A DNA stretch of 64,000 nucleotides, from assembly GCA_030248215.1 (NCBI GenBank), contig JASANG010002048.1, forward strand, positions 1-64,000, in the 5' to 3' direction. The DNA comes from Enoplolaimus lenunculus. Taxonomy: Eukaryota; Nematoda; Enoplea; Enoplida; Thoracostomopsidae. The translations under genes were made by a program, and so were the position numbers. The notes below the pieces were generated by a model. That model did not search any database. It was not told where the DNA came from and saw only the letters and a list, made by a program, of their open reading frames with translations. This document shows positions 38,341 through 51,021 of this stretch, piece after piece. Numbering within the stretch: the stretch's first letter is position 1; each line of letters begins with the position of its first letter.

Positions 38341-38975
38341 TGGGCAGCCTGGAACACGTTTTGTCTCTATTACAATAGCGGACAACGTTTTGTCTGCACG
38401 TTGATCCGCTGTTAAATTCAAAAAATTTGAATTGTCTGCTATCCTGATGTGACATTTACTGTTTGTAGTAGAATATCATATGATATTCCAAATATTGTCT
38501 ACCAATGTCATATGACATGTTTGAAAATGTCTGCAAAGTTGTGGTAACTAGGCTGAATGTCCTGTAGAGTCATATGATACTGAAATGGGACATTTGAATT
38601 ATTCGTCCTTAGGAATATAGTTTGGGAAAATTTTCGCCAGAAACACAAACGTAGGAGCTAATTCAGCTTTCGAAATGATTTAATGCTACATAACCTAACT
38701 TTTTACTGTTTTATTAGTGTGCAAACACTGTATTGTCCTGCACAATATCGCATGATATTTAGTAGAATTTTGGAATATCATATGAGATTCGCATAAATAA
38801 CCCGCAGTGTCATATGACATATGGCTATTTCTATACGATGGTTGCATGAGATCCGTTATTTGTAGATCAATATCATATGACATTCATATTTTGTCGTATT
38901 ACCTGCTATTTACTTAGCAAAATTTTATGTTGACGTCGAATCAACATGGGACAAAACGTGTTCCGGGTTGCTCCA
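38341..38975. mobile_element. MITE with TCATATGA iterons and 9 bp target duplication
   Basis: Left end TGGGCAGCCTGGAACACG; right end reversed TGGAGCAACCCGGAACACG, both followed by TTTTGTC. Perfect 9 bp flanks GTTATAACT lie at 38332-38340 and 38976-38984, a length typical of Mutator-like elements. Inside are at least seven palindromic (A/G)TCATATGA(T/C) motifs. A related partial copy, with the same left end, starts at about 6452 in astacin intron 2/3 sequence. Confidence 0.8.
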
Positions 38976-39636
38976 GTTATAACTGGAACCCCGCATCACT
39001 AACGGTAAAATTTACTATTAAAATGCGTTAAAGTTACACCTCGTTTCGCTTGCGAGCTTGTTTCACTATTGTATATTGTGCGGCCTCTCCAATTGAAAAT
39101 GTCGATGGATTCGCCACAGTATTTTATTAAATTAACCCATGCTAAAATTAATAGAGAGTTGAAATTTACTAACACTCAAAAACGGCTGCTCTAGTAATAT
39201 TTCACGACCGTTAAAAGAAAAAACCGGAAAACGTTGTTCAACAGATATACTACCGGATAATAATTACCTTAAAAACAGTTATAAAAGTAGCCTGAAATTG
39301 ACTGCGAACCAGTTAAACAGGTTTAAAGCAGTATTTAAAACGGTGCTTATGTCTATAGATAGGCAACGCTCACAGAAACGTGTAGCTGTACTGTTGTCGT
39401 CGGCGTATAAGACTTAATGTCTCAGTTAGTAATCATGGTGTCAGGGCCGTAGTAGCCACTCCCATACCCCCCATTTTGGGATGGTCCACATCCTACATGT
39501 GCCCCCCCTAATCAGTTGAAACAAAAGCCGATTACGTTTTAAAATGCATCTGGCTTCTCATTTGCTTCGCTCGCGAGCTTGAGGCCCCCATCATGGAATT
39601 TGGGCGGAGCCTCCACACCTGCCTTCTCCGGCACTG

Positions 39637-40036
39637 CAGGGTGTAAACGGATATTAAAAATAACGGAAACGAACAGTGATCAAAATAACGGAAACGGAGA
39701 ACGCATATTGAGGTATTACAGTTTCAAAGTTGTTTTATTTTTCTGCCAACACAATTGAGACGTGCGAATATTTACCGGGCTTTTTAAATTTTTATACAAA
39801 AAGCGACGGATGCACGAAAATTTTAAAGATTTGATATAATATTTGTAATTTTGATTTCGTTTCAAACAACTGCAGTATATATGTAATGAAAAATTACGGG
39901 ATATACATATAAGTTGTTTTTAACTAGTTTTGAGTGTAAAACTAATTGAATTTTCGATATTTTTATAACAGAAACGAAAACAGACACTCGTTTATACCGA
40001 AAACAGAAACGGAAACGAATATCCGGTTACTCCCTG
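39637..40036. mobile_element. hAT-like MITE with GGAAACG iterons, third copy
   Basis: Starts CAGGGTGTAAACGGATATTA and ends GAATATCCGGTTACTCCCTG, with AACGGAAACG repeats at both ends. The left end directly follows a different repeat ending CTTCTCCGGCACTG. Confidence 0.7.
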
Positions 40037-40341
40037 TTACTGATAGATTCTGAAACAAGTGAACTACGATAGCTTTGAATATTGTCAAACTTCGGATAAG
40101 TAAACATTCTGATCATCAGAGTAACGGATTGTAAGTATCAAAACCGATATGGATGTTGATCAAAATGACGGGAACGAAAACAGAAATTGGATATTTAAAC
40201 ATTAAAATTTAAAAGTAGACGATCTATTTTTAGATACTACAAAATTTACCCGGGTACAAAAATTAACAATTTCAGTATTCGGTCAAACAATGTTCGCAAA
40301 TATAACCAAGGTTTTTTAATTATGGTTCAATTAATAATAGG

Positions 40342-40677
40342 AAGAGCGGATGATCACTGTTTATAGCAAGAGTGAGCAACTGGGCACATTATGTGTACAA
40401 AAGAATGTACCCGGTACGCGCTGCGTTTTTGGCATACCCCCTAATTTAATAAGTGTCAAGTTTGACAGTTTTTCAATTTTACAAGTTGAAATGTTGCAGT
40501 TGAAAACTAACTTCGTTTATTATTTTAAAACTATGCACATTTTACGTTTCAAACATCAACTACCCCCCTTTAAATAAGAGGGGGGTCGGCCAAAAATGCA
40601 ACGCCCGGTGGCACATTTTGTAAAACACAAATTTCGGTAGTCGAACACTCTTGTTAGAGTGATCATCCACTCTTGGT
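40342..40677. mobile_element. MITE of the CAAGAGTG/GCAACGCGC family
   Basis: Left end AGAGCGGATGATCACTGTTT then CAAGAGTGAGCAACTGGGCA; right end AACACTCTTGTTAGAGTGAT then CATCCACTCTT. These pair as inverted repeats. Other copies: about 10138-10488 and 14499-14700 (DAGLA intron 17). The 10138 copy creates a long spurious minus frame (10268-10858). Confidence 0.6.
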
Positions 40678-43202
40678 AATAGTAATAAATGTACAGTGTT
40701 TATATCAAATCTACTACAATTCATCGCCCGATCACTAGTCGCTTACCAGTGTCCTAAAGCTTGTGAATCTAAGTATATATACTCCTAAATGTTTGCCTAA
40801 ATTTAAAGCATAATGATGACCGGCGAATTATTGAGTAGATGAAATTTCGAATTGCAAGTTGTCGGGCGACAAATTGTAGCGATACGCTTCGGACAAGCGA
40901 ATCGTATAAAACAAGTTTTTAGTGCGTCAAATATCAGGCGTTCGTATACCTCCATGTAAGCAATTAGGCAGTTAACACGCCAAAAGCTAGCAAAAATCTT
41001 TTAGGACGGTCATACAACGATTTCAGATGACTTACAAGCGGTGTTGAAAACTTTCTAAATGGGGTGAAGTTTTTTGTGGGATATGGTCTCTTCCGAATGA
41101 AATAATTTCAATCTTCTCAGGTAAACTATAGGTCTTTAACAAAGAGCTTTACACGGATCCAAGCTCTATTTCAAGCTTTGAATAAACATTTTCGACGTTA
41201 CAGCACTTTCTCCATCCCAAAAAACAGCTGAATAGTTTTCGATGTTTTATTCCAACCTTTTAGCTCACCCGGTGCAAGCTGGAGCGCTCTGAAGCTGAGG
41301 GATAGAAAGATATATCCTCACTCAAACTTTCGGGTGAAACTATGGAAAGGCACCTTTGCAGTCTTAACATCGCAGTTATTCCCTCCCGAAATGATATCCG
41401 GGTTTTAACCTTGAGATGCATGCTCCATTATCAGATCCTTTATTTTTATACCGTTTTTACCGTTTTTATACCTTTGTATTATGTAAACAAAAACGACAGT
41501 TAAACATTTTAGTGTGCCGAACTCGTTTTAAATTACATATCTGCAAAAGTATAACCAGAGCGATTTCAAGGGGGGGCTATGACCCACTCGAATGACGTTG
41601 ACAAAATTAATTCAGTAAAATAAACTAAACGCTTTTGCTAAAACAGGCTCCATACAAAACTATGTATGCTTAATTATTGATTCGGCCGTTTCCAAACCAA
41701 AGGCCTTTCTGGACCCATGCATACATGGTCTGCTTTGTGTTTTCAACCCGTTTATATTAAAGGATAATCAAACAAAATTTAATTAATTTTTAGCATATGC
41801 TTCAATCCGAGTCACGAACTTCAGAACCAAAAACACCACATATTTTGTAAGTTTTGGGTATTTCGTTTCATGGATGCGCCGTCAAGGCATGCGAACCCCC
41901 ATTGTCTAAAATTATAACTTTCCATGGTTTTATCTCATCATTTAGCGTTTTTAAGAACGGAACTCACTATTTAACGCTGTGGCCCATGTAGAATTCAGGC
42001 GAGGAACGTATTTCTGCTTGAATGCCATAGAGTAAGCTAAGCTTTACATATATTTTTGCTTATGCTTTACGCTTAGCTATAAGCTCATTGTTTCGCTTAG
42101 ACTTAGGCTTAAGCTTAATAATGGGGTTATACTGCGCTGTTACGGCCGTGTTCTATACATTTGCAAACGCATATGAAACACGACCCTTTTTAATAGACTC
42201 ATGCGTTTAAAAGAGCTTTGACATATTGCGAACCTTCGTTTAGAAATTTGGTAGACTGAAAACAGAGAGGTTGCTCAAAGTTACAAAATATTTACAGAAA
42301 ATGACAAAAATCACACTACTGAAACGACCACAGCGGTGTCAGAAGCTGATGATTTGCTCGTTTCAAAGCTCCCAAGTCACAACTTTGTTTTAGTTCTATG
42401 CTCAATTTATGCTTATCGCTCCGATTTAGTGACGCGGCTGTATGAATGTTTACTTCTCCATCCCAATACCAGTACTACACCAAGTTATAACAGCACATTT
42501 ACGACAACAGTAATAAGTGTCCTAATTGTTGTAGCCTGATTCGAAATGCTTTGTGAAAACGTGCCTAAATTCTGGTTTAATCCAGCCACTGGCTCACAAT
42601 ACACTAAAGTTTCTCTAAGTTCCCAGAAAACTGTGCAATCCTAACCCAGTTAGAATTACTCCAAAATTCTCCAGAAGCCGTGCAATCCTAACCCCTTTTC
42701 ACCAAATTCTTTGCCAAACTAACCCCGTTAGAGTGGCTATCCCCAGTTTAAGAACAGTGGAACTAATCCCGGTACAATCACTATACTTTTTCCCATAATT
42801 TCCCAAGTTTCCCCCAGTTATTCCATGCAGCCCCAGTATAGGCATACTGTGTCCAGCCCTGCGCAATGCGCAACCAATAAACAACAATAACAACTCCGAT
42901 TTACTTCACATTTAAGCCTTCGTTGCGCTCTTACACTAAAAATACAATTGCAAAAATCCTAATACCAAAATTTTGTACAACTCCTGTAAACTGCGTAAAT
43001 ACGACTTAAAACCGATAAACTTGTATTAAAAACACATCGATTTCTAAGAACTAAACTTGCAGAATGACTGCGGTCCTGGCTACTCTGTCCAGGTGCCTCG
43101 ACATAATTTGCATGCCGAAACCAAATCCCTGTGTCGGGATTCTGCCCGGACTGTACAAACTAAGCCTAGACATGCAAACACAACAATATGCTACAACAAC
43201 AG

Positions 43203-43584
<382 letters not shown>

Positions 43585-44200
43585 AGCACTGACACTCACA
43601 CAATACTGACATAGCCCAAGTTATGTCTCTTCGCAAATTCAGCTAATCATACTATGAAATACTATTCAATATCAGCACGCAGGGTCCAGGTAAAATTGTA
43701 CATTGCTGTACAGCCGTCGTAAACCCTATTTTGTAAATATTACGCCATAAAAGTGAACGTCTAAGCCTAACTTAAGTTCTAAGAGAGATTCGGTGGAGCC
43801 AGGGCCTTCCATAAGGTGTGGTTTTGGTTTGGGATTTAGTTTCATGTTTTAGTTGTTTTGAGGTTTGTTTCAGAGTGTTTTACAGCCATCTACAAGGAGA
43901 AGCTTGTTTTTTGTCGGACCAGAAATAGGTCGCAACGCAACCCCTATAAATATTTTTTAATGGAAAATCGATTTTTCAACATTGCATTCAATTTGAAAGA
44001 CACGGAATTCAATTATGGGTCAAATTTTAACTAAGCTTAAGCTTTAGACTAATTCTTTGTTCAGGCTTTGGCTAATACTTTAGCGTTAGGCTTAGGGATA
44101 AGTTCATCCTTACGCTTAGGTATATTTCAATAGGCTTGGGCTTCGGTTAGGAATGCGATTATATTACTGTAACAACCCTGTTCTATACATTTGTCATGAA

Positions 44201-44423
44201 TTCCAACGAGTTGATTTATCAACTCAGCGAATTGGTATATATTTCTGAATGAACATCAGTAAACTTTAACTCACTTTGAGTTCAGCTGCTTATTCTCTGA
44301 GTTGCGTTAAATCCAATTTTGTTGATTAATTCAGTTAAATCAACTCAGAATTTTGAGTTCTGAAAGTCTCTGATTCAGACTCAGTGACTTAAGTCATTCT
44401 GAAGTAAAATCAACTCACTGGAA
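44201..44423. mobile_element. MITE with AACTCA iterons
   Basis: Ends TTCCAACGAGTTGATTT and, reversed, TTCCAGTGAGTTGATTT. At least eight AACTCA/TGAGTT motifs lie inside. It sits next to a GGCTTA MITE (44025-44190). Related pieces are near 6300-6435 and 9290-9440. Confidence 0.65.
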
Positions 44424-44784
44424 TATACAGAACGAAAATTATACTTCGTCAAAAAGTATATGCTGCTTGAACCTTAATGTGGAGCATATTTTAATGCCGC
44501 TGCTCTTAAAATTGTTCTACACTTTGAACTGTGCTTAAAAGCCAAGCAAAACATAGTTTCTATATATATACAGATGCGATTGAAATACAAACCGAAATAT
44601 AAACCAGAACCAGGCAGCAAATTGAATAAAAATATGTATTTTTTAAATTTAATATAGTATTAATAAATATATACGCCACAAACGTCTAAATTGACATATG
44701 AAATATCGTTTGCCCAGTAGAAAAACAACCCAATTTTTGGTATAGAAACATTTGCGGGTACACCGTACACCATCATACTACTCT

Positions 44785-45019
44785 GGGCCCGCTTTCTCAA
44801 ATGCATATAGCGCCAAACACCGGTTTAGTGATAGGTTTTCAAACTAACGAATTGCTGCAATTGCAGATCTCAAAATTTGCACAAAAATAGAGTAAATTGA
44901 CTACATCGAATGCAACAAATGTGATGGATTTCAAACATCATCATTCTCTGGTTCGAAAGATAAAAGACCTATATCGCTGAACTGGTAATAGGTGCTACAC
45001 ACATTTGAGAATACGGGTT
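44785..45019. mobile_element. MITE of the ACCTATCACCAGTT family
   Basis: Left end GGGCCCGCTTTCTCAAATG ... GGTTTAGTGATAGGT; right end ACTGGTAATAGGTGCTACAC, then CACATTTGAGAATACGGG. The two ends are inverted repeats. Other copies or ends: 46068-46292, 13745-13800, 17360-17400, 61470-61515 and 11138-11175. Confidence 0.6.
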
Positions 45020-48000
45020 CTGATTACTGATTTGTTTCCAGAAACTATTGGGCTTACGCTAAGATTAAGCGTTGTGACCGCCAGATTCGCTTTGAGGAAC
45101 TTATTGATTCTATCCTGTTCTCCAGTAGAGTACTCAATTGGCAACTACTTATAGCGTAGCGCATACTGCATGTGTGAATTTATTACGCAAAGCTCAGAGT
45201 TTTACAATTACTGCACGCACGTGCAACGAACAATTTTCACAATATCGATCTGGATTGCGCATAACGCTCCGATACCTGTGTTGAAATGGTAACCGCCCCC
45301 ACCCGAGAGGTCGCGATCCGAATCCTGGCTTGAAATTAGCTCTTACACAAAAATATTCACTTGAGAAAGTATTTAAAGATAAAATTGTCCAAAATTGTGT
45401 TTGAAAAACGCATATGGGAATAGAACAAGTACGTTTTATACGAAATATTAATATGAATTAACTAACAATGTTTACGTTTAAATTTTAACATCATTCCAAT
45501 GTATTCGAAAATTTTTGATCCGAACCAATCACCGTTTCTTAGCTTTAAGAAAAGCTTCGTAAATCGAACTAGGTCGGACTTCAAATATTGCGCTTAACTG
45601 GAAATCATCTGCAGAACATTCAATCAGAAACCTTTCGACGCCGAAAACGCTAAAAATCGATCAGAAGCACAGGCAATTTCAACGGGGGACACCTAAAACA
45701 TAGACCCACCGAAAACAGTTCAAAACCAAAATATTGTATTTAAAACTTTCAGCACTAAAATAGCTTTCGGCATTTTGGCCAAGTTTTAAAAATTTCTGGA
45801 TTCGCCGCTAGACCGAAAGCTTTTAACCGGTGCTTTAAAGAGACCGCTCGTATTCGTACTGAATTATTATTATCCTGTAGAATGCAATTAATTTTTAGTC
45901 ACGAAAAAAATGACACACTTCAATTTCATAAAACCAAAACACACAATATGAATGGTTAGCGGAAAGGTTTTAACAAAGATACTTTAAATTTAAAACTAAA
46001 ACGAAAAACTGAAACGAAGTTAATGATTAGTTGAACGCTCAAGAAAGCATTAACTTCCGCACTCTGGGTCCATATATATTCTGAAATGCGTATATATACC
46101 ACCAATCATCAGTTAGCGATAGGTTTTTAAACTGACAGTGCATCTGAAATTGTAGATTTTACAATTGGTAAGTACAGAAGTAGAGCAAACAAAACGCGAA
46201 AAATATGCTGAATTTGAACCTCACAATGCGGGTGCCAAAGCTACAGGACCTATCACCAACTGGTGTACACACATATGGGAACACGGGCTCCGAAGCAAAG
46301 AATATGTGTCCAGAACGAGATCTAAGAGATGCAGCTTTGTCTGCAGTCTGTTAAACCATAGCTACCGTTTCGTCAACCTCACCGGGACCGGGCAATCAAA
46401 AGATTAAGAGCTATATATACACACAAAAATAAGTACTTACAAACATCTACAAGCATCCTTAAAAGTTATCGTCATGTAAGGCCAATGGTACTTTGAGTGG
46501 TTTAACAATAGTGTTAGCATGTTCGTAAGCCCAAGTTTAGGTTAAAAATTAATATAAAACTTAGCTTACTCTATTTGCAGCCCCGAGAAAAAAATGGCTC
46601 GCCGTTCGTCCCTCAAAACCACAATGGCCTTCATGAAACATTTCAGAACAAGCCAACAATATTGTTACACCCGCGATTACATTTGTAAAATGTTCCAAAC
46701 TTAATTTCGAGCATGAGCAATCACTTCATTCGCGTAAATTTGCCCCAAGAAAAGAACTAATCTTTCAACAGAATACCTCAGGGACAAATCTCAACGTTTA
46801 ACTTTGAAAGTAGCGTTTAAAATCCGAACCAAAACATATGCGACCAGAGACGACCCGGGTCTCTATCGGGTTGCTAACCAAGGGTGTTTACACGTTTTCA
46901 GACAGGGTATAATCTCGCGTAAAATGATTTTGTGAGCGAGTGCAGCAATCGAGAAACTTTTTAACCTTCGCAAAATCAGAATGAAATTCTAACACGCCTG
47001 CGTGGTATTTTATTGTCTCTTCAGAACTTTCGGGTCAATATCGATTGCTCCCCCTCTTATAATGAACTGGGTCCAACAAAAACATTTACGCTTGCACCAA
47101 TATGATTCTCTATATATCACACATGGGACTAATAAAACCCAAAAAGTGCCAGGCAGTGATTTGTTCACATGAAAGCTCCAAAGAGTCAACAGTGTAGATG
47201 TTTTATATAGTCGCAGAGCTTTTTAGCAGGCTTTATCAAGGAAATTATACATTAAAATGAACCATCTTCAAGGTCATAGATCATGCTACCAGCTAAACAC
47301 AAAAACAGTGTTTAGACAAATAAAGCTTGCATCATTTATAAAAATATGTCTAGTTGTAGCCCAGGATGCTTTAGGTGCATAATACCTAATTGCATGGTTA
47401 GGACAGTCGCACATCCCGAAACAGATTCGCTCCCCCCAATAAAATGTTGCACAGCTCTATAAAACTTTGTGGTCCGTAAACAAAAATTTAGTTTGCAAAG
47501 AAGGAACTCCCAAGATCGGTACGAGGTCGGGGGAGGGCGCTTCCGCCAGCACTGCTTAATTGCAACTTAAGTCACAAATCCTGCTTAAGTGTAAAGGTTC
47601 TTTTTTGTATAAATGCGCATTTCACAATAATCGGATTCATAGTGAGATAAGTTAATGCTGGACTGGAAGCTCCAAAATAGTAAAAATTTGTGGTAACGTG
47701 GACTAATCTAACAAACAGAAATCTTTACCTAAACCTGCAACTTTAAGCTAAAGCTTCCAAACTAAGTAATATATCGACTTCGGTAGACATACATATCAAG
47801 CCACTGCAAACCGGCCTATATTAGCCTACATCTTATAATTTTACGTTTCTTGCGGCAACAAATTTTTTCAAGGTTTTCATAATGCATTGTGGGGGCCCTT
47901 TTAGGGGTGGGTCCCAAAATGGAGTATGGGGCTGGCTGCTCTGGCCACGTTTAATGAGAAACAAGCCAGTCTTCGTTATTTACTTAACTTATCTTAGTCG

Positions 48001-48603
48001 GACGTATTTTAGAAACGTAGCTAGTGCTTGGTCTTAGTTTAGCTATTCGTATGATCATCATACAGTGTTTGGTGGTGGATCCAAGATTTATACTTGGTGG
48101 ATGGATCCGATGTAAACCATGCACCCCGGACAACATATTCTAAATTCAGCAAAAGTTGTAAATTCTTTGACCGAAATTTTGAAACCAGCATATAATTTAT
48201 ATAGGTACTATTTTTACATAAAGCCCGAGATCTATGTCTATTGTTGCCCGCATCTCTTCCAAAAATTAACCTTTGACCCCTTTAATTAATATGGACTTGT
48301 TCTGACTCCTATAATCTGCTGCACGGGCGTTAATGGAACATTTTTCGCGAGCTTGTCAAGCTGTGTAGAGTAGGGTACAACGGTTTTATTTCTGAGTGCT
48401 TGGCCTGCAGCTGAAAATGAGTGCCGTTATGCATCAATATTTTACGCCCGATACCAGTAAATACAAAACGGCACTATGCTATATTTGTTGTAATCATGTA
48501 ATGCGGCTGTGCCACCTGACTCAAATAATGTGGAGAAACGCTGTGTCAGTCAAGGTTGGAACTGAGGGACATCAGACCTTTTACTAAGCAGCTGGAAAAG
48601 CGG

Positions 48604-48790
48604 GCTAGAGCGGGGATCGAACTCTCAGCCTACGGATTCTTAAGCGAACATTCTACCACTGCGCCACGTAGCCCGCCTCTCCAACTGCATTTTTCGTCGA
48701 CTATGTGTCGACCGTATGCTGCCAGCTAGCATACATACAGTGCACTGCACTATATTGCATGTGCACATAACGGACAAGCATGTCTCACAT
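48604..48790 (-). mobile_element. tRNA-derived SINE with a well-kept tRNA head
   Basis: On the minus strand 48677-48601 reads GCGGGCTACGTGGCGCAGTG ... GAGTTCGATCCCCGCTCTAG, then CCCGC. It has a perfect 7 bp acceptor pairing (GCGGGCT/AGCCCGC), an A box TGGCGCAGTGG and a B box GAGTTCGATCC. The anticodon and T arms do not fold normally. The sequence on the far side (48678-48790, with CGTCGACTATGTGTCGAC and GACAAGCATGTCT) recurs at about 29445-29590 with the same CGCCACGCAGCCCGCC junction. This indicates a dispersed SINE rather than a functional tRNA. Confidence 0.6.
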
Positions 48791-49139
48791 GCTTACATGC
48801 TGTTTTAGGAAACCTTTACCGAAAAAACAAAGACGTGACGCGATATGGCAAATAACAAAAAGAGAGTGGGTCAAGGAAGAGCCAACTAGAGGAGTTTGGC
48901 TAGCTCCAGACAGTTTGGACGATAACAAAGGTTACTGCAAATTGTGTTTAAAGTCGTTTTCCCTCAGCAACATGGGGTTAACTGCGGTTCGTAATCACGA
49001 AAACTCGGTCTGTCATCGCAAGTCTGTTGAACGTATGAAACAGCAGAAAACAGTTACATCCTTTGTAACTCAATCAACATCCAACCAACCATCTACCAGC
49101 GCTAGTTCAGAAATTAGCCATCTTGCTGAGTTTGCTTAA
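48780..49139 (+). pseudogene. hAT-family transposon fragment with BED/TTF-type zinc finger
   Basis: An open frame of about 119 codons with REWVKEEPTRGVWLAPDSL, then YCKLCLKSFSLSNMG and RNHENSVCHRKS. The C-x2-C ... H-x4/5-H pattern with a leading Trp is the N-terminal finger of invertebrate hAT-like transposases, followed by the usual Ser/Thr-rich linker (TSFVTQSTSNQPSTSASS). The frame stops straight after this, and no catalytic hAT domain follows in frame. It probably begins after the ACCEPTOR-like TGCTGTTTTAG at 48800-48811; a tRNA-like SINE abuts it upstream. This is a dead DNA transposon piece, not a host gene. Confidence 0.7.
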
Positions 49140-49526
49140 GATTTAGCTATTCCTGGAACGCTTGTTTCTCCGTCTGAAGAGCACTGTTTTGTTATTAAGG
49201 TTAGAAACATATATGAGAAAGGTAAAGTTGAATTCGGCGTGTGGGCTTATTAAGACAGTGAGAACTAAACGTCTTAAGTCTTCTGCTATTTGCGTGATAG
49301 AGTTTAAATTTATTTTAACACAAGAGAAAAAATGGTTTGCTTCAATAGTCCGTGTGTACATGTGCGTATTTATATAGCACTGGTGGTTTTTATTTGCGTT
49401 TATGCATGCTCAAATTCTAAAATATTTTCAGACAAGATATAAAATCATGAAATCACCGAAAAATAGGCACAATTTTGCAAAACTAAAAGTAGTTAACGTT
49501 TTAACAAACATTAAGAAGAATCTCTA

Positions 49527-49743
49527 GTCGCACAGCGTGTTGTGTTTGATGCAATATCGGCTACAGGTCGCATATTTGATGTCAGCATAACACAGAAAAT
49601 GTTGCAACCGTGAGAGAAAGCGAGCGGCTAAGGGGTTGCAAGAACTTGAAACCAGGAAGCGCCAACGCCAGTCAGACGCAGCTAGCGAAGTCCGGGAAAT
49701 CGATGAACGAATTCGTGAGCTGCAGCGCTTAGTTAGGAACTAG
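49527..49743 (+). pseudogene. hAT-like transposase C-terminal fragment
   Basis: One frame reads VAQRVVFDAISATGRIFDV then SITQKML. A second frame, after a short disrupted stretch near 49610-49640, reads LQELETRKRQRQSDAASEV and ends ELQRLVRN before a stop at 49741. This pattern (a VFDA...G...DVSIT..M segment followed by a charged coiled coil) recurs near the C-terminus of BED-finger hAT-like proteins in invertebrates. At least two frame changes separate the parts. It probably belongs to the same element as 48780-49139. Confidence 0.55.
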
Positions 49744-50029
49744 TGGTAAATTTTAATTGAATGTATTGTTAGTAGTATGAACAGCTATTATTTTTAATTT
49801 TTCTTTATTATCTTTTTCACGAGCAATTTATTCAGCCCTATAGAAGTGTTGAATAATGGAAATTATGCAGATATGCCCACTGTGGGTATATTTAAGTATG
49901 TGAATCCTCGGTTTTGAATGTTTTAAAAAACCGGGAAAGTCGCTTGAAGAAACCGGGAAAAACCGGGAAAATGACTTGTCGAAACCAGCGGGAACCCTGG
50001 CATTAGAACACATTGCAACATGGGAGTAC

Positions 50030-50350
50030 CAGGGTGCAAAGCGGAACTGGATTACGTATACCAGAAACGAATCGGAACAGCAAATTTATACCGGAATCCG
50101 AACCACAAATTTTGTGACTGTACGGATAATTTTGTATTAACAAGCGTTATATTGATTTAGGGCGTCTATTGGCTGGCAAAGTTCTCAAAAACATCGCGTG
50201 CGCAAATTGGCAATCATTTATTGGCTCTGTAAAGCTAAACTACAATCATTTGTTATAAGTTAACTCATCAACAAATTCCGATTCCGATTAATTGTGCAGT
50301 CGGAATCGAAATTGGAACTCGTTTTGAATCGGAATTCCGATTGCATCCTG
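50030..50350. mobile_element. hAT MITE with GGAATTCC/CGGAAT iterons
   Basis: Starts CAGGGTGCAAAGCGGAAC and ends TTCCGATTGCATCCTG. Flanking 8-mers are GGGAGTAC (50022-50029) and GAGAGTAC (50351-50358), a 7/8 match. The interior repeats GAATCGGAA and TCCGATTCCGATT. It lies between the hAT and pogo transposase fragments. Confidence 0.8.
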
Positions 50351-50382
50351 GAGAGTACCAGCAAAATGTCGTGTGAAGCGAT

Positions 50383-50750
50383 ATGATAAAAACGGTGCCG
50401 TACGTACTCTCAAGCGGCTGGTTAGACGAGCAATCGTTTACAATATGGTTTCAAAGCGTTTTGTTTTTCACGCTCGGGAGTTGGGGACATTTGTTTATTG
50501 TTGGCGACAACATTTCAAGCCACTTTTCAGTTGCTGTTGCTAAACTTTCGGATAAAAAGCACAGTTCGTTTGTCTAGTTTGCTCCAAATTGCTCCCACAT
50601 AATGCAACGGTTAAACTTATTTTTTGCTCCGTTCAAGCGAGCGTTGTCCAAAGTATTGAGGACCATTAGGAAAGTTTTCGGGTTTTTTGCCAAATACCTG
50701 AGGCATCAGGGCAAAGCGATCGTGAGTTGCTCGCCGATTTCCTAGCTTTA
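50383..50750 (+). pseudogene. pogo/Tigger-type DDE transposase fragment
   Basis: The frame reads ...FTIWFQSVLFF, then LFIVGDNISSHFSVAVAKLS. After one in-frame TAG near 50575 it continues FAPNCSHIMQRLNLFFAPFK. This is the pogo/Tigger/jerky DDE-1 core, where families show WFxxV...GDNLSSHxS...LPPNxTHLxQPLDVxFFxPxK; the aspartate of GDN is the second catalytic acid. No first or third catalytic region is intact nearby. A hAT-type MITE (50030-50350) lies directly upstream. Confidence 0.7.
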
Positions 50751-50754
50751 TCGA

Positions 50755-51021
50755 AAAGCATTGACTCGCACTTTGATTCCCTTCTGTCAGCGCACAAACC
50801 AACTGCATGGTAAGGTTCAGGTTATACGAAACATGCATGTTATTCACACTTTGCTTGGGGAATTGATGACACACTCCTCCGACATTGCTAGAGACCTTTA
50901 TCGATGGTTTATTGATCCCGAACTTTTATTAGCTTTGGACCATCTCACCGATATTTTGCAGCTATTGGCGCTTATGAGCCGGTTACTGCAAAAAATATGT
51001 ACGTCCGGCAAAAGTTCATGA
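50755..51021 (+). pseudogene. Probable hAT transposase internal fragment
   Basis: The frame contains HTLLGELMTHSSDIARDL and LALDHLTDILQLLALMSRLL followed by QKI. Alternating leucine patterns of this kind (L..L.D.L..L..LS..FQK) occur in the middle of ZBED/KIAA1586-like hAT transposases. The assignment rests on pattern memory only. An open frame of 86 codons ends in TGA at 51021. Confidence 0.4.
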
